The notes beneath the pieces are model-generated. The model was not told the origin of the DNA, made no database searches, and saw only the letters and a program-made list of their open reading frames with translations. 64,000 nucleotides of DNA from NCBI RefSeq assembly GCF_025150085.1, contig NZ_CP102280.1, positions 1,499,001 through 1,563,000 of the forward strand. The letters run 5' to 3'. The DNA comes from Dorea longicatena. Lineage in GTDB: Bacteria > Bacillota > Clostridia > Lachnospirales > Lachnospiraceae. Each line of letters opens with the position of its first letter. Positions within the stretch are counted from its first letter, which is position 1. This document shows positions 17,426 to 28,191 of this stretch, in pieces. Made by a program: the position numbers and the translations under genes.

Positions 17426-17779
17426 TTAAAATTCATTTACATCATCAATTTTCTTTCCATCATTCCAGATCCGTTCCAGATTATAGAACTGACGGTTTTC
17501 TCTATCAAAAATATGCACGATCACATCACCGAAGTCAATCAATACCCATGCTCCGCTTCTGTGTCCTTCTGTCTCTTTTGCAGCGTAGCCTGCTTTGTGC
17601 ATCTTTTCCTCTACATTCTCAACAAGTGCACGTACCTGGCTGTCGCTGTTACCATTTGCAATTACAAAATAGTCTGCAAGTACAGATACCGCTGAAATAT
17701 CAATCGCACATACATCTTCACCTTTTTTATCCTCTAACGCTTCAAAAGCAATTTTTGCCATTTCTTTTGCCTGATCCAT
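17426..17779 (-). CDS. rsfS: Ribosomal silencing factor RsfS
   Basis: RsfS binds L14 on the large subunit and blocks subunit joining under starvation. It has 117 residues from ATG 17779 behind AAAGGAGG. Signature stretches are VCAIDISAVSVLADYFVIANGNSDSQVRALVENVEEKM and EGHRSGAWVLIDFGDVIVHIF. Its RBS lies in the end of yqeK; the order nadD-yqeK-rsfS is standard in Firmicutes. Confidence 0.96.
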   Translation of the reverse strand: MDQAKEMAKIAFEALEDKKGEDVCAIDISAVSVLADYFVIANGNSDSQVRALVENVEEKMHKAGYAAKETEGHRSGAWVLIDFGDVIVHIFDRENRQFYNLERIWNDGKKIDDVNEF

Positions 17780-17780
17780 A

Positions 17781-18368
17781 TTAATCCTCCTTTCCCATTT
17801 CTTTTTTATAATAATCATAAGTTCTTTGTGTCATAGGGTCCACTGTAATATTCTTACTATCCAGATATATCAGTGAATCTTTTAAAATCCGGTAAAGACA
17901 TTCATCAATGTCCCTAAAAGCAAGCTGTCTTACATCTGCCATATTCGGCAGTTCTCTTCTACCCGGCTCGATATAATCCGCAATGTAGACGATCTTCTCC
18001 AACATGCTCATACCCGGACGTCCGGTTGTATGGCTTTCAATCGCATAAATGATTTCTTCATCCTTCACACCATATTTTTCATGAGCCAGATACGCACCGA
18101 GTCTGGCATGTAACAGACTTGGATTTTCCCTTTCTACAGATGACACTGGAAGGCCGTATTTCTCGCACAGACGGATTTTCTTATCGCTAGGGATACATTT
18201 TGCACAATCATGCAGTAATCCCGCGTAAAGTGCCTTCTGTACGTCTACATCGTAACGCATGGCCATTGAAGCAGACGTGTACATCACACCAAGTGTATGA
18301 TGATAGCGGTTTTCATCCAGTTCTTTCTTTAACGTATGCTGTATTTTTAAAATTTTTTCATCCATCAT
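17781..18368 (-). CDS. yqeK: YqeK-type symmetrical Ap4A hydrolase (HD domain)
   Basis: HD-superfamily metal phosphohydrolase that cleaves diadenosine tetraphosphate to two ADP. It has about 195 residues from ATG 18368 (a second ATG follows directly) behind AGAGGAAAA. Metal ligands are seen in RYHHTLGV, LLHDCAKCI and ESHTTGRPGMSMLEKIVYIADYIEPGR. It lies 41 bases downstream of nadD. Confidence 0.93.
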   Translation of the reverse strand: MMDEKILKIQHTLKKELDENRYHHTLGVMYTSASMAMRYDVDVQKALYAGLLHDCAKCIPSDKKIRLCEKYGLPVSSVERENPSLLHARLGAYLAHEKYGVKDEEIIYAIESHTTGRPGMSMLEKIVYIADYIEPGRRELPNMADVRQLAFRDIDECLYRILKDSLIYLDSKNITVDPMTQRTYDYYKKEMGKED

Positions 18369-18409
18369 CGTTTTCCTCTTTTGCTTTTTCACATGCTTTT
18401 TCAAAGCTG

Positions 18410-19015
18410 TTACCGGTATAACTGGTGTTCCTTTATATAACCGCACACAGCATCCGGAACATATGCCGAGACAGATTCACCGGCCTGAAGACTGGCACGC
18501 AGTTCATGAGAGGATACTGGCATAAGCGGTGTCTCCATAAGCAGGACCTGCGCCCCATATTTCTCAGACAGATGATGAATCTGCTGATCCATCTCTTCTT
18601 TCGTCTTTATCTCGTCACGGTACGTCGCAAGGATCGTACACGTTGGGAAGATCCGCTCCGGATGTACCCAGGTCTCAATTGCCATAAGCGAATCTGCGCC
18701 GATAATAAAGTAAAATTCATCCTCCGGATACATTTCCTTAAAATATTCCATCGTCTGATAAGAGCAGGATACTTCCTCTCTCAATGCCTCATACGGCTGC
18801 AACACAAACTCTGGGAACGGTGCAATTGCAAGACTGGTCATCTTCATCCGGTCCTCAGCAGTAGATTTTATTGTCTCACTCTTTTTATGAGGAGGATTTC
18901 CATTTGGCATAAACCAGATCTGATCCAGAGAAAATGTCTCATATGCAGCATGTCCCAGCATCAAATGTCCGTTGTGGATCGGATCGAAGGTTCCTCCCAT
19001 AATCCCTATCTTCAT
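18410..19015 (-). CDS. nadD: Nicotinate-nucleotide adenylyltransferase
   Basis: Makes deamido-NAD from nicotinate mononucleotide and ATP. It has 201 residues. The nucleotidyltransferase motif GGTFDPIHNGHL is at residues 7-18. Further matches are FMPNGNPPHK, YFIIGADSL and the C-terminal PVSSHELRASLQAG (the ISSTxIR-type motif). RBS GGAGAT precedes ATG 19015. Confidence 0.96.
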   Translation of the reverse strand: MKIGIMGGTFDPIHNGHLMLGHAAYETFSLDQIWFMPNGNPPHKKSETIKSTAEDRMKMTSLAIAPFPEFVLQPYEALREEVSCSYQTMEYFKEMYPEDEFYFIIGADSLMAIETWVHPERIFPTCTILATYRDEIKTKEEMDQQIHHLSEKYGAQVLLMETPLMPVSSHELRASLQAGESVSAYVPDAVCGYIKEHQLYR

Positions 19016-19034
19016 TCAAATCTCCTACCTGTAT

Positions 19035-19328
19035 TTATTTTGGCAGTTCGATCTTCTTATGTTTATCTTTGCCTTCTTTATATAATACAATCTTCTTACC
19101 GATTACCTGAACTACCTGTGAACGTGTACGTTCTGCAATCACTTCTGCAAGCGCACGCGGATCATCTGCACAGTTCTTAAGCACACTGATCTTAATCAGT
19201 TCTCTTGCGTCCAGTGCTTCCTGGATTGCTTTGGTAACTTCCGGTGTCATGCTGTTCTTTCCAATCTGGAAGATTGGATCTAAATTCATGGCAAGACCTT
19301 TTAAATAAGCTCTTTGTTTTGTTGTCAT
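19035..19328 (-). CDS. yhbY: YhbY-family CRM-domain RNA-binding protein
   Basis: A 97-residue CRM-domain protein linked to large-subunit maturation. It carries LTTKQRAYLKGLAMNLDPIFQIGK-type N-terminal sequence and the alpha-beta core down to VQVIGKKIVLYKE. Start ATG 19328 is chosen behind AGGAG. It lies between obgE and nadD, the usual Firmicute order. Confidence 0.94.
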   Translation of the reverse strand: MTTKQRAYLKGLAMNLDPIFQIGKNSMTPEVTKAIQEALDARELIKISVLKNCADDPRALAEVIAERTRSQVVQVIGKKIVLYKEGKDKHKKIELPK

Positions 19329-19373
19329 CTTTAATCTCCTCTTTATCACAATCAACGGACCGCAATTGATCTT

Positions 19374-20666
<1,293 letters not shown>

Positions 20667-20691
20667 TCATCTATATAAATAAACGGAAGTT

Positions 20692-20747
20692 AAAAAAAGC
20701 GCGCTGCATCATAACCGAAAGAAGTTAATCATTGCAACGCACTTTTT
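20692..20747 (-). terminator. Terminator between rpmA and obgE
   Basis: On the - strand AAAAAGTGCGTTGCA pairs with TGCAGCGCGCTTTTT over 15 positions with two G-U pairs, followed by more T. It would end or attenuate the rplU-prp-rpmA transcript before obgE. Confidence 0.82.
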
Positions 20748-20757
20748 CAACTCATAA

Positions 20758-21039
20758 TTAAGCTACTGGATAGATAGAAACCTGTTTCTTATCTTTTCCT
20801 TTTCTTTCAAATCTTACAACGCCATCAACGAGTGCGAATAATGTATCGTCACCGCCGCGTCCTACATTGATTCCTGGGTGAATCTTTGTTCCGCGCTGTC
20901 TGTAAAGAATGTTACCAGCTTTTACAAACTGTCCGTCAGCTCTTTTAGCACCAAGTCTCTTAGACTCAGAATCTCTACCGTTCTTTGTAGAACCTACACC
21001 TTTTTTATGAGCGAAAAACTGAAGGTTTAATTTCATCAT
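20758..21039 (-). CDS. rpmA: 50S ribosomal protein L27
   Basis: L27 lies at the peptidyl transferase centre. The 93-residue product begins [18 protein letters not shown], the leader form found in Firmicutes and Fusobacteria where residues through LQFF are removed by the Prp protease encoded just upstream. The rest is canonical ([31 protein letters not shown]). RBS AGGAGGTG precedes two consecutive ATGs; the first (21039) has the better spacing. Confidence 0.97.
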   Translation of the reverse strand: MMKLNLQFFAHKKGVGSTKNGRDSESKRLGAKRADGQFVKAGNILYRQRGTKIHPGINVGRGGDDTLFALVDGVVRFERKGKDKKQVSIYPVA

Positions 21040-21044
21040 GGTTG

Positions 21045-21374
21045 TTACACCTCCTCGAATGTTAAATCAATATATTCTGCATAGTTGTCATCATCTACCA
21101 TCTGTTCCAGACCAAGGATCATTGTGTTCAGCAAAAGCTGTGCATCTTTTGAAGGATGATTCAGATGATAGGAAATCATTCCCATCTCATCTTCCGAAAT
21201 CAGACTCGCATCATCTTCCGTAAATTCTTCAATTGCATTGATTGTGTTAATCACCAGGATAGAAGCAGCGGCACATACAATATCCTGTCCTGGATCTGCA
21301 TATTCAGCATGTCCTTCCGTCTGAAAACCTACACATTCTTTATACTTGTTCTGAAAGATCGTTACATGAATCAT
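21045..21374 (-). CDS. prp: Prp, cysteine protease that matures L27
   Basis: A 109-residue YsxB/Prp protein. The catalytic His is in [11 protein letters not shown] and the Cys in [10 protein letters not shown], which is the expected spacing for the family. Prp cleaves the L27 leader, an essential step in Staphylococcus aureus. It lies between rplU and rpmA, ending 5 bases before the rpmA start, as in most Firmicutes. Confidence 0.95.
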   Translation of the reverse strand: MIHVTIFQNKYKECVGFQTEGHAEYADPGQDIVCAAASILVINTINAIEEFTEDDASLISEDEMGMISYHLNHPSKDAQLLLNTMILGLEQMVDDDNYAEYIDLTFEEV

Positions 21375-21389
21375 GGATGCTCTCCAATA

Positions 21390-21698
21390 TTAAGCGTTGA
21401 TTTTTTCAATCTTAACTGCAGTATACTGCTGTCTGTGACCGTTTTTCTTATGGTATCCAGTCTTTCTCTTGTACTTGTAAACGATAACTTTTTTAGCTTT
21501 ACCGTTCTCAACTACAGAAGCTTCAACTGTTGCACCTGCAACTGTCGGGTTACCAACTTTTAATCCGTTGTCACTTACTGCAAGAACCTGGTCAAATGTA
21601 AAAGTTTCTCCAGCTTCTACACCAAGTTTCTCTACTTTAATGATATCGCCTTCGGCTACTTTGTACTGTTTACCACCTGTTGCTATAATTGCGTACAT
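21390..21698 (-). CDS. rplU: 50S ribosomal protein L21
   Basis: A 102-residue L21: [25 protein letters not shown] at the start and the [29 protein letters not shown]-terminal RNA-binding signature. RBS AGGAGG is 7 bases before ATG 21698. It is first in rplU-prp-rpmA with its own promoter and a leader of about 85 bases. Confidence 0.97.
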   Translation of the reverse strand: MYAIIATGGKQYKVAEGDIIKVEKLGVEAGETFTFDQVLAVSDNGLKVGNPTVAGATVEASVVENGKAKKVIVYKYKRKTGYHKKNGHRQQYTAVKIEKINA

Positions 21699-21789
21699 AT
21701 GGCACCTCCTATTATCATTACTCGCCAGTTACGGTGTCTGACTGATAATTTCAGCAGAACTTCAACCTCACTGTGCGGCATACTAGAAG

Positions 21790-21818
21790 ATAATAGCATA
21801 CGTTTTTCCAAAATGCAA
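21790..21818 (-). promoter_or_regulatory. Promoter of rplU-prp-rpmA with ~85-base leader
   Basis: On the - strand: TTGCAT (21813-21818), exactly 17 bases, TATTAT (21790-21795). Transcription would start near 21783. The leader (21699-21783) is in the position of the known L21 leader RNA of Firmicutes, but I could not fold or align it, so the leader element itself is only a suggestion. Confidence 0.7.
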
Positions 21819-21899
21819 GTGGTATCCGGAATATTTTTTATTTTTTTACATTTTTTGTATCATCAACATTTTGCAGCCTTCTTTTCTTACTTCTGTCTG

Positions 21900-22700
21900 C
21901 TATATTCCCAGCAATTTCTTTGCATTTTCTGAAAAGATGGCAGCCTTCTCTTCCTCTGTCAGTGGCATATGCTCTAACAACGCCACAAAATTCTTCTGAT
22001 CTGCCCACGGAGAATCTGTTCCAAACAGAATCCTGTCTGCACCATGCATATGTACGATCCGTAAGAACTGTTCCTGCGGCATTGTATCCAGTATGACTCC
22101 TGTATCAAAATATACGTTCTGTCCCACCAGATACCGTTCCACATCATCCCACATTTCATTGCCGCCCATATGTGCAAGCACCAGTTTCTCCGGTTTTACA
22201 TCATCCAGAACCTTTCTTGCCATCTCCGGTGTACAGTGTACATCCTCCGGACATTTTGGATCAACACCCGCGTGCACCACTGTGATCAGTCCCAGTTCTG
22301 ATGCTGCATCAATAATACGTTCATAGCGGATATTGTCAAAATACATATCCTGATAATCCGGATGCAGCTTAATCCCCTTCAATCCCAGATTCTTTATTTC
22401 TTTTAATATCTCTTTATAATTCTCACATTCCGGATGAATCCCGCCAAAAGAGATGACAGGTCCTTCCGTATACGCAGATGCAAACCGGTTGATCGCTGCA
22501 ACCTGCGATATCTTCGTCACAGCCGGAAGTGCAATGGAAATATCAACTGCTCCTTTTCCCATAGAATTACAAAGTCCCGTATATGTTCCATCCGCAAACG
22601 GACTTGCTCCAAAAATGCCAGAAAGATAGTCGAGCGTACGCCCGGCTATCTTATCTGGAAACATATGTGTATGAAAATCAATGATCATCTTGTGTCCCAT
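21900..22700 (-). CDS. Amidohydrolase-2 family metal-dependent hydrolase
   Basis: A TIM-barrel hydrolase of 266 residues. It has the N-terminal metal motif DFHTHMFPD, HPECENYKEI, KLHPDYQ, VVHAGVDPK, AHMGGNE and the late catalytic Asp in ILFGTDSPW. This set matches the uronate/ACMSD-type amidohydrolase-2 family. The substrate is not predictable. It overlaps the 3' end of the CBS-domain gene by 23 bases; an internal Met at 22688 is an alternative start. Confidence 0.85.
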   Translation of the reverse strand: MGHKMIIDFHTHMFPDKIAGRTLDYLSGIFGASPFADGTYTGLCNSMGKGAVDISIALPAVTKISQVAAINRFASAYTEGPVISFGGIHPECENYKEILKEIKNLGLKGIKLHPDYQDMYFDNIRYERIIDAASELGLITVVHAGVDPKCPEDVHCTPEMARKVLDDVKPEKLVLAHMGGNEMWDDVERYLVGQNVYFDTGVILDTMPQEQFLRIVHMHGADRILFGTDSPWADQKNFVALLEHMPLTEEEKAAIFSENAKKLLGI

Positions 22701-23103
22701 ATTCTTTCAATTTGTCATAACAGTAACCAATAATGTCTCGTCTGGTAATAATACCGATAAAATGTTCCTGGTCGTCGATAACAGGTACAAAATTCTGTTC
22801 CATCGCACGGCCGATCAGATCTTCTATGTCTGACTCAGCAGTTACACACTGATAGTCTACACGGCGTTTGATCTTCATAATACTGATATCTTCTGCTTCC
22901 TTTATATTAAAGATATCCAGCTTTTTTAATGCCCACAGGACATCACCTTCCGTGATCGAGCCGACATATTTCCCCTCTTTATTCAGTATCGGCACACACG
23001 AATACTTGTGATATTCCATGATCTCCATAGCCTGTCGGAGTGTGTGATAGTCATAGATATATGCCAGCTCACTCTTTGGCTTCAGGAAAAACATAATATT
23101 CAT
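22678..23103 (-). CDS. CBS-domain pair protein
   Basis: A 141-residue protein made of two CBS motifs (ILNKEGKYVGSITEGDVLWAL and VIDDQEHFIGIITRRDIIGY), which form a Bateman module that usually binds adenosyl ligands. There is no catalytic domain. Start ATG 23103 is chosen with GGGGAGG 12 bases upstream. It is translationally linked with the amidohydrolase gene by overlap. The effector and partner are unknown. Confidence 0.85.
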   Translation of the reverse strand: MNIMFFLKPKSELAYIYDYHTLRQAMEIMEYHKYSCVPILNKEGKYVGSITEGDVLWALKKLDIFNIKEAEDISIMKIKRRVDYQCVTAESDIEDLIGRAMEQNFVPVIDDQEHFIGIITRRDIIGYCYDKLKEYGTQDDH

Positions 23104-23202
23104 TGCTAATAATAGCCTCCCCAATTCTTAATTACAATTTACAAGCATTGTAATGTTCTTACTTGCAAAGTTAAATATCTTTCTTGTTATCTACGCGAGA
23201 TC

Positions 23203-24534
23203 CTAAATCATTGTTTTTACGAAAATATCATAAATCGCGTTGATTGCGGCATCAAAATCATGACTTCTGACACCAATGATAATATTCAGCTCACTGGATC
23301 CCTGATCGATCATCTTGACATTGACATTCGCATGTGCGAGTGCAGCAAAGATACGTCCGGAAGTTCCTCTGGTTGCACGCATACCTCTTCCCACAACAGC
23401 GATCAACGCCAGATCTGATTCCAGTTCCAGGAAGTCAGGCTCTACGGCTCTGTGGATTCCGGCAATGACATCCTGTTCTTTTTCTTCAAATTCATCTCTG
23501 TGAACGAAGATTGTCATCGTATCAATTCCTGACGGCATATGTTCAATGGAAATATTATTATTTTCAAACACCTCCAGAACCTTGCGGCAGAATCCGACTT
23601 CGGAATTCATCATCGCTTTTTCAATCGTGATAGAAGCGAAATCCTTCTTACCTGCGATACCTGTAATTGTAAAACGAGGTTTTCTGCAAGTATCTTCTAC
23701 GATCAGAGTTCCCTTATCTTCCGGTGCATTGGTATTGCGGATATTGATCGGGATACCTTCTTTACGTACCGGGAAGATTGCATCTTCATGAAGTACAGTT
23801 GCTCCCATGTAAGACAACTCTCTCAATTCTCTGTATGTAATCACATCGATCGGCTTTGGATTCTTGATGATTCTTGGATCAGCGATCAGGAAACCAGATA
23901 CATCTGTCCAGTTTTCATACATATCGGCATGTACAGCCTTTGCAACGATCGAACCTGTGATATCAGAACCACCACGGGAGAATGTCTGAATACTTCCGTC
24001 TGGCTTTGCACCATAAAATCCAGGAATAACTGCACGCTCTGTATTCTCCAGCCTTTCAGAAAGGATCTTGTGTGTCTCATCTCCGTCAAAATTACCATTT
24101 TCATCAAAGACGATTACTTCCGCAGCATCGATGAATTCATATCCAAGATATGCAGCCATGATGATACCATTCAGATACTCTCCACGGGAAGCCGCATAAT
24201 CTCTGCCGATTTTCTTGCTGAAGTTTGTACGGATTGTTTTAAATTCCTCATCCAGGCTCAGATCCAGGTTCAATCCTCTGATGATGCTGTTATATCTCTC
24301 TTTGATTGCCTCTAACTGTTCTTCAAAATCTCTTTCCGCATCTTCTCCAAGAATTGCCTGTCCATAACAGCTGTATAACATATCTGTTACCTTTGTATCA
24401 TCCGGCGTACGTTTACCAGGTGCAGATGGAATGACATATCTTCTGGATTCCTCTTTTCTGATAATGTTACCTACTTTTTTAAACTGCTCGGCACTTGCAA
24501 GCGAACTACCACCAAATTTTACAACTTTTTTCAC
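23203..24534 (-). CDS. Aspartate kinase
   Basis: First enzyme of lysine, threonine and methionine synthesis from aspartate. It has 443 residues from GTG 24534, chosen because GGAGGAA lies just upstream. It has the N-terminal KFGGSSLAS, SRGGSDITGSIVA, and two C-terminal ACT regions (ITIEKAMMNSEVGFCRKVLEVF; IAVVGRGMRATRGTSGRIFAAL) for feedback control. No lysine riboswitch was recognised upstream. The isozyme class cannot be assigned from this alone. Confidence 0.93.
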   Translation of the reverse strand: MKKVVKFGGSSLASAEQFKKVGNIIRKEESRRYVIPSAPGKRTPDDTKVTDMLYSCYGQAILGEDAERDFEEQLEAIKERYNSIIRGLNLDLSLDEEFKTIRTNFSKKIGRDYAASRGEYLNGIIMAAYLGYEFIDAAEVIVFDENGNFDGDETHKILSERLENTERAVIPGFYGAKPDGSIQTFSRGGSDITGSIVAKAVHADMYENWTDVSGFLIADPRIIKNPKPIDVITYRELRELSYMGATVLHEDAIFPVRKEGIPINIRNTNAPEDKGTLIVEDTCRKPRFTITGIAGKKDFASITIEKAMMNSEVGFCRKVLEVFENNNISIEHMPSGIDTMTIFVHRDEFEEKEQDVIAGIHRAVEPDFLELESDLALIAVVGRGMRATRGTSGRIFAALAHANVNVKMIDQGSSELNIIIGVRSHDFDAAINAIYDIFVKTMI

Positions 24535-24750
24535 TTTTCGTATTCCTCCAACCAAGTATTTTCTGAAATGTATTCATATTCTTCCGCTATAAAAACGTAA
24601 CTGTATTTATCTTACATCATTTTCGTGCGCACTTCAATGCAATAATGTGTTAATATGCACGTGAATAGCGGATGATTTTTAGAACTACTGCATAAATATA
24701 CATACTTTTCGTCTATACACAGATGCTCTGCACACCATCACCACATCTGG

Positions 24751-25233
24751 TTATGGACGGATCACATCTGCAAATTCTGCTTTTGCAACCTTTTGAAGGT
24801 CTAACGGTGCAAGCCTGATCTGCATTCCAAGCTTTCCGCCGCTGACATGCATATATTCCAGCTCTTTTGCATCTTCCTGGATTACGGTAGGAAACTGTTT
24901 CTTCATGCCAATCGCCGTGCAGCCGCCGCGCACATATCCGGTTACTTTGGTCAGATCTTTTAAATGCAGCATCTCCAGCGATTTTTCACCGACAACTTTT
25001 GCTGCCTTTTTAAAATCAATCTCTGCTTCGATCGGAATTACGAATACATAATGGTTTCCCGTCTTCCCTGTTGTTACAAGTGTCTTATAGACCAGTTTGT
25101 GGTCATATCCAAGTTTGTCTGCGGTCTGGATACCGTCTGTAAAATCATCGCATTCATATTCTTCATATGTATACGAGACTTTTGCACGGTCCAGCATACG
25201 CATGGCATTTGTCTTTACTTCCTTTTTGCTCAT
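24751..25233 (-). CDS. ybaK: YbaK/EbsC-type Cys-tRNA(Pro) deacylase
   Basis: A 160-residue YbaK-family editing enzyme that hydrolyses Cys mischarged on tRNA-Pro. It shows VYKTLVTTGKTGNHYVFVIPIEAEIDFKKAAKV, the GYVRGGCTAIGMKKQFPTVI active-site region, and a short C-terminus. RBS CAGGAGTG precedes ATG. It is monocistronic in appearance, set between TIGR03936 and aspartate kinase. Confidence 0.92.
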   Translation of the reverse strand: MSKKEVKTNAMRMLDRAKVSYTYEEYECDDFTDGIQTADKLGYDHKLVYKTLVTTGKTGNHYVFVIPIEAEIDFKKAAKVVGEKSLEMLHLKDLTKVTGYVRGGCTAIGMKKQFPTVIQEDAKELEYMHVSGGKLGMQIRLAPLDLQKVAKAEFADVIRP

Positions 25234-25318
25234 TGTTTTATCACTCCTGTCAGATTAATGGAAGTTCGTTATATCTGTATCATTTTAGTAATCACTGTAA
25301 ATGATCTCTGGATTTATT

Positions 25319-26056
25319 TTATAAAATATCTTTTCCAAGACCTTCCAGTGTTATAAACTCGGTCTGTCCTTCTGCCGCCTCCGGATTCTTTGCATACACA
25401 TCAATGCGGTGGATATGCACCGGTATTTCTTCCGGATCTTCTCCTGCGAATTTTAAGAACGCTTCTGCCACCAGATCCGGCTTCAGATTCTGCTCACTTC
25501 CTGTTGCAAGGTACAGATAGATGCCATCGTCCAATGCAGTCATTTTGTAGATCATTGGTTTGATATCGACTTCTTTTTCACTTCGCTTTGTCTTCTTTAA
25601 CACAACGATCTCCGGCTGTGCCATAAATGCATCCACCTTCTCTTTCCAGCTCTCCGGAAGTGTACGAATCTCTTCCGCATGCTGGAATGTCTCAGGAAAT
25701 GTCACTTTATAATCTGCTGCAGCCACAATCGTCATACCGCTTGCTTTCTTATCCGATGAGATTTCGCGGAAGCTTATGACTTCTACGCCCTCCACCATCA
25801 CTGCATTTAACTGGGCAACCGCCTTCTCGGAAGAAATCGGTTCCGTAATCTCGATATCAAAATATTCTCCGTCACTCGTCACGCCAACTCCAAGCGGCTG
25901 CGCAAACGACATGATCATATGCGGACTGTATCCGGTTGTAAATGCGATCGGTATCTCTGCGCGCCGGATTGCTTTCTGGAAATAACGCATCACGTCCAGA
26001 TGTCCGATGAAACGCATGACTCCATATTTACGGAATTTAATTCTTACTTTCAACAC
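25319..26056 (-). CDS. TIGR03936 family protein (DUF2344)
   Basis: About 245 residues. Family hallmarks are KFRKYGVMRFIGHLDVMRYFQKAIRRAEIPIAFTTGYSPHMIMSFAQPLGVGVTS. It is nearly always encoded after the TIGR03960 radical SAM gene, as here, where it overlaps that gene by 20 bases, and often beside rplU-rpmA. Biochemical function is unknown; tRNA or rRNA modification is only a guess. Start is GTG 26056 or TTG 26053, both behind AAAGGAGG. Confidence 0.88.
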   Translation of the reverse strand: MLKVRIKFRKYGVMRFIGHLDVMRYFQKAIRRAEIPIAFTTGYSPHMIMSFAQPLGVGVTSDGEYFDIEITEPISSEKAVAQLNAVMVEGVEVISFREISSDKKASGMTIVAAADYKVTFPETFQHAEEIRTLPESWKEKVDAFMAQPEIVVLKKTKRSEKEVDIKPMIYKMTALDDGIYLYLATGSEQNLKPDLVAEAFLKFAGEDPEEIPVHIHRIDVYAKNPEAAEGQTEFITLEGLGKDIL

Positions 26057-27902
26057 AGACACCTCCTTTCCATTTTGCGACACCGCAGCCGGAACATTTC
26101 ATACGGCAGTTCGGTGTTACTTCGGCATTCATTGCCTGATTCCATTCTCTCTTCAGGAATTCTTTCGTTACGCCGATATCAATGAAATCCCACGGGAACA
26201 CTTCATCCAGCGGACGCTCCCTGTGATTATAGAATGCGATATCAATGCCTGTATTTTCAAACGCCTGCATCCATTTCTCATTATCAAATTGATCGCTCCA
26301 GGAGTCATACAGACATCCCAGACGATACGCTTCTTTAATTACTGCTGCCGTCTTTCTGTCCCCTCTTGCAAAGACACCCTCCAGCACAGTAACCTCTGCA
26401 TCATGCCAGTTATATCTCAGGCTCTTTCTGTTAAGCTGTTCATTAAATGCATGCTTTACGATCGCTGCTCTTGAAATATATTCTTCATTCGTATACATTC
26501 TTGCCCACTGGAACGGGGTGAATGGTTTTGGAATAAAGAACGACGTACTCGTTGTAATCTGACACTTTCCATTCCGCTGATCCTTCGGAATCTCGTAATA
26601 ACGTCTGGCGATTCTGTCAGCAAGTTCCGGAATGGCTCTCATATCTTCTTCCGTCTCTGTCGGAAGTCCAAGCATGAAATAAAGCTTTACCTTATTCCAG
26701 CCGCCATCGAACGCCTGTCCGGCACCTCCGAGGATATCATCCTCTGTAAGCCCTTTATTGATCACATTACGCATACGCTGTGATCCGGCTTCAGGCGCAA
26801 ATGTCAGACTGCTCTTTCTGATATCCTGTACCTGTCCCATCACATCCAGAGAAAATGCGTCAATACGAAGCGACGGAAGACTGATGTTGATTCCCTGCGA
26901 CTTAAAGTTCTCGATCAGGAACATTACAAGCTCTCTTAAGTGGCTGTAATCACTGGAACTTAAGGAGCTTAAAGAAATCTCTTCATGTCCTGTATTCTTC
27001 AGCATCTTGTATGCATATTCTTTTAATACTTCTACATCCTTCTCACGGGTCGGGCGGTATAACATTCCCGCCTGGCAGAAACGGCATCCGCGGATACATC
27101 CTCTCTGAATCTCAAGCACGACACGGTCCTGTGTTGCCTTGATAAACGGAACGACCGGCTTTTCCGGATACGTTGCACTGCTCATATCCATGACTACCTG
27201 TTTCTTGATCTTTTCTTTTGCATGCGGATTATTTGGACGGAAGCTTTCAATCGTACCGTCTTCTTTATAAGTCACATCATAGAATGCCGGAACATAGATT
27301 CCTTCGATCTCTGCTGCCATCTCCAGAAATTCTTTCCTCGTTCCGCCACGCTTCTTATTCTCCTTATAGGCATCCAGAAGCTCATCATAGACCGTCTCGC
27401 CTTCTCCCATATAGAACAGGTCGAAGAACTCCGCTAACGGCTCCGGATTATACGTACACGGACCGCCGCCGATCACGATCGGATCTTCGTCCGTTCTTTC
27501 CTCTGCTGCCAGTGGGATGCCGCTCAGATCCAAAACCTGCAGGATATTGGTATAACACATCTCATACTGCAGCGTGATTCCAAGAAAATCGAATTCCTTT
27601 ACCGGATCCTGGGACTCCAGTGCAAATAACGGAATCTTTCTCTCTCGCATAATCTGATCCAGATCGGTCCACGGCGAATAGACACGTTCACACCACACAT
27701 CATCCCGGCGGTTGAACATGTCATAAAGGATCTGTATTCCCAGATGCGACATTCCTATTTCGTAGACATCCGGGAAGCACATGGCAAATCTAATAGACAC
27801 CTTTTCAGGGTCTTTCATGACCGAGTTTACTTCATTCCCGATATAACGTGCCGGTTTCTCTATTTTTAGTAATATTTCATCATTTAACGCAAGCTTTCTC
27901 AT
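26037..27902 (-). CDS. TIGR03960 radical SAM protein (B12-binding type)
   Basis: A 621-residue radical SAM enzyme. The N-terminal third resembles a cobalamin-binding region (VSIRFAMCFPDVYEIGMSHLGIQILYDMFN). The cluster motif is CIRGCRFC in IQRGCIRGCRFCQAG. The C-terminal Cys cluster CRMKCSGCGVAKW lies near the end. Its partner TIGR03936 overlaps it. The substrate is unknown. In related genomes the pair is followed by an RNase G gene and rplU; here no RNase G gene follows and four unrelated genes intervene. Confidence 0.9.
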   Translation of the reverse strand: MRKLALNDEILLKIEKPARYIGNEVNSVMKDPEKVSIRFAMCFPDVYEIGMSHLGIQILYDMFNRRDDVWCERVYSPWTDLDQIMRERKIPLFALESQDPVKEFDFLGITLQYEMCYTNILQVLDLSGIPLAAEERTDEDPIVIGGGPCTYNPEPLAEFFDLFYMGEGETVYDELLDAYKENKKRGGTRKEFLEMAAEIEGIYVPAFYDVTYKEDGTIESFRPNNPHAKEKIKKQVVMDMSSATYPEKPVVPFIKATQDRVVLEIQRGCIRGCRFCQAGMLYRPTREKDVEVLKEYAYKMLKNTGHEEISLSSLSSSDYSHLRELVMFLIENFKSQGINISLPSLRIDAFSLDVMGQVQDIRKSSLTFAPEAGSQRMRNVINKGLTEDDILGGAGQAFDGGWNKVKLYFMLGLPTETEEDMRAIPELADRIARRYYEIPKDQRNGKCQITTSTSFFIPKPFTPFQWARMYTNEEYISRAAIVKHAFNEQLNRKSLRYNWHDAEVTVLEGVFARGDRKTAAVIKEAYRLGCLYDSWSDQFDNEKWMQAFENTGIDIAFYNHRERPLDEVFPWDFIDIGVTKEFLKREWNQAMNAEVTPNCRMKCSGCGVAKWKGGVCVESKN

Positions 27903-28191
27903 TAAATCTCCTTGTATTTTTGTACATGTTGCACAATAATTTTCTTATTGTTTTTTTCGTAAATCTTTAATTATTTTCTTTTTTTGGGGCTTTTTTTCTG
28001 CCTGTTTTTTTACTGTTTTTCGTCGCATTTTGGGGTCAAAATCGCGAATTACTACAAAACCTGTAAAACACTAAATGCTGACTAACGTTTTGCAATGTTC
28101 AGCAATGTTTACCAATATATAATAATATATGGTAATCAGTTAGGAGTCAATCCTATTTACAAGCATCTTTTTTTGTTCTTTTTTTTAATAA

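Noticed and set aside
17315-17695. Open frame of 126 codons on the + strand opposite rsfS
   Set aside because: It begins inside the lexA-rsfS terminator hairpin and is antisense to a clear rsfS gene, with no ribosome site.
24535-24750. Possible lysine riboswitch or structured leader upstream of aspartate kinase
   Set aside because: There are short complementary pieces (CCGCTAT/ATAGCGG, CGTGC/GCACG), but none of the recognisable lysine-element helices and no clear terminator just before the start.
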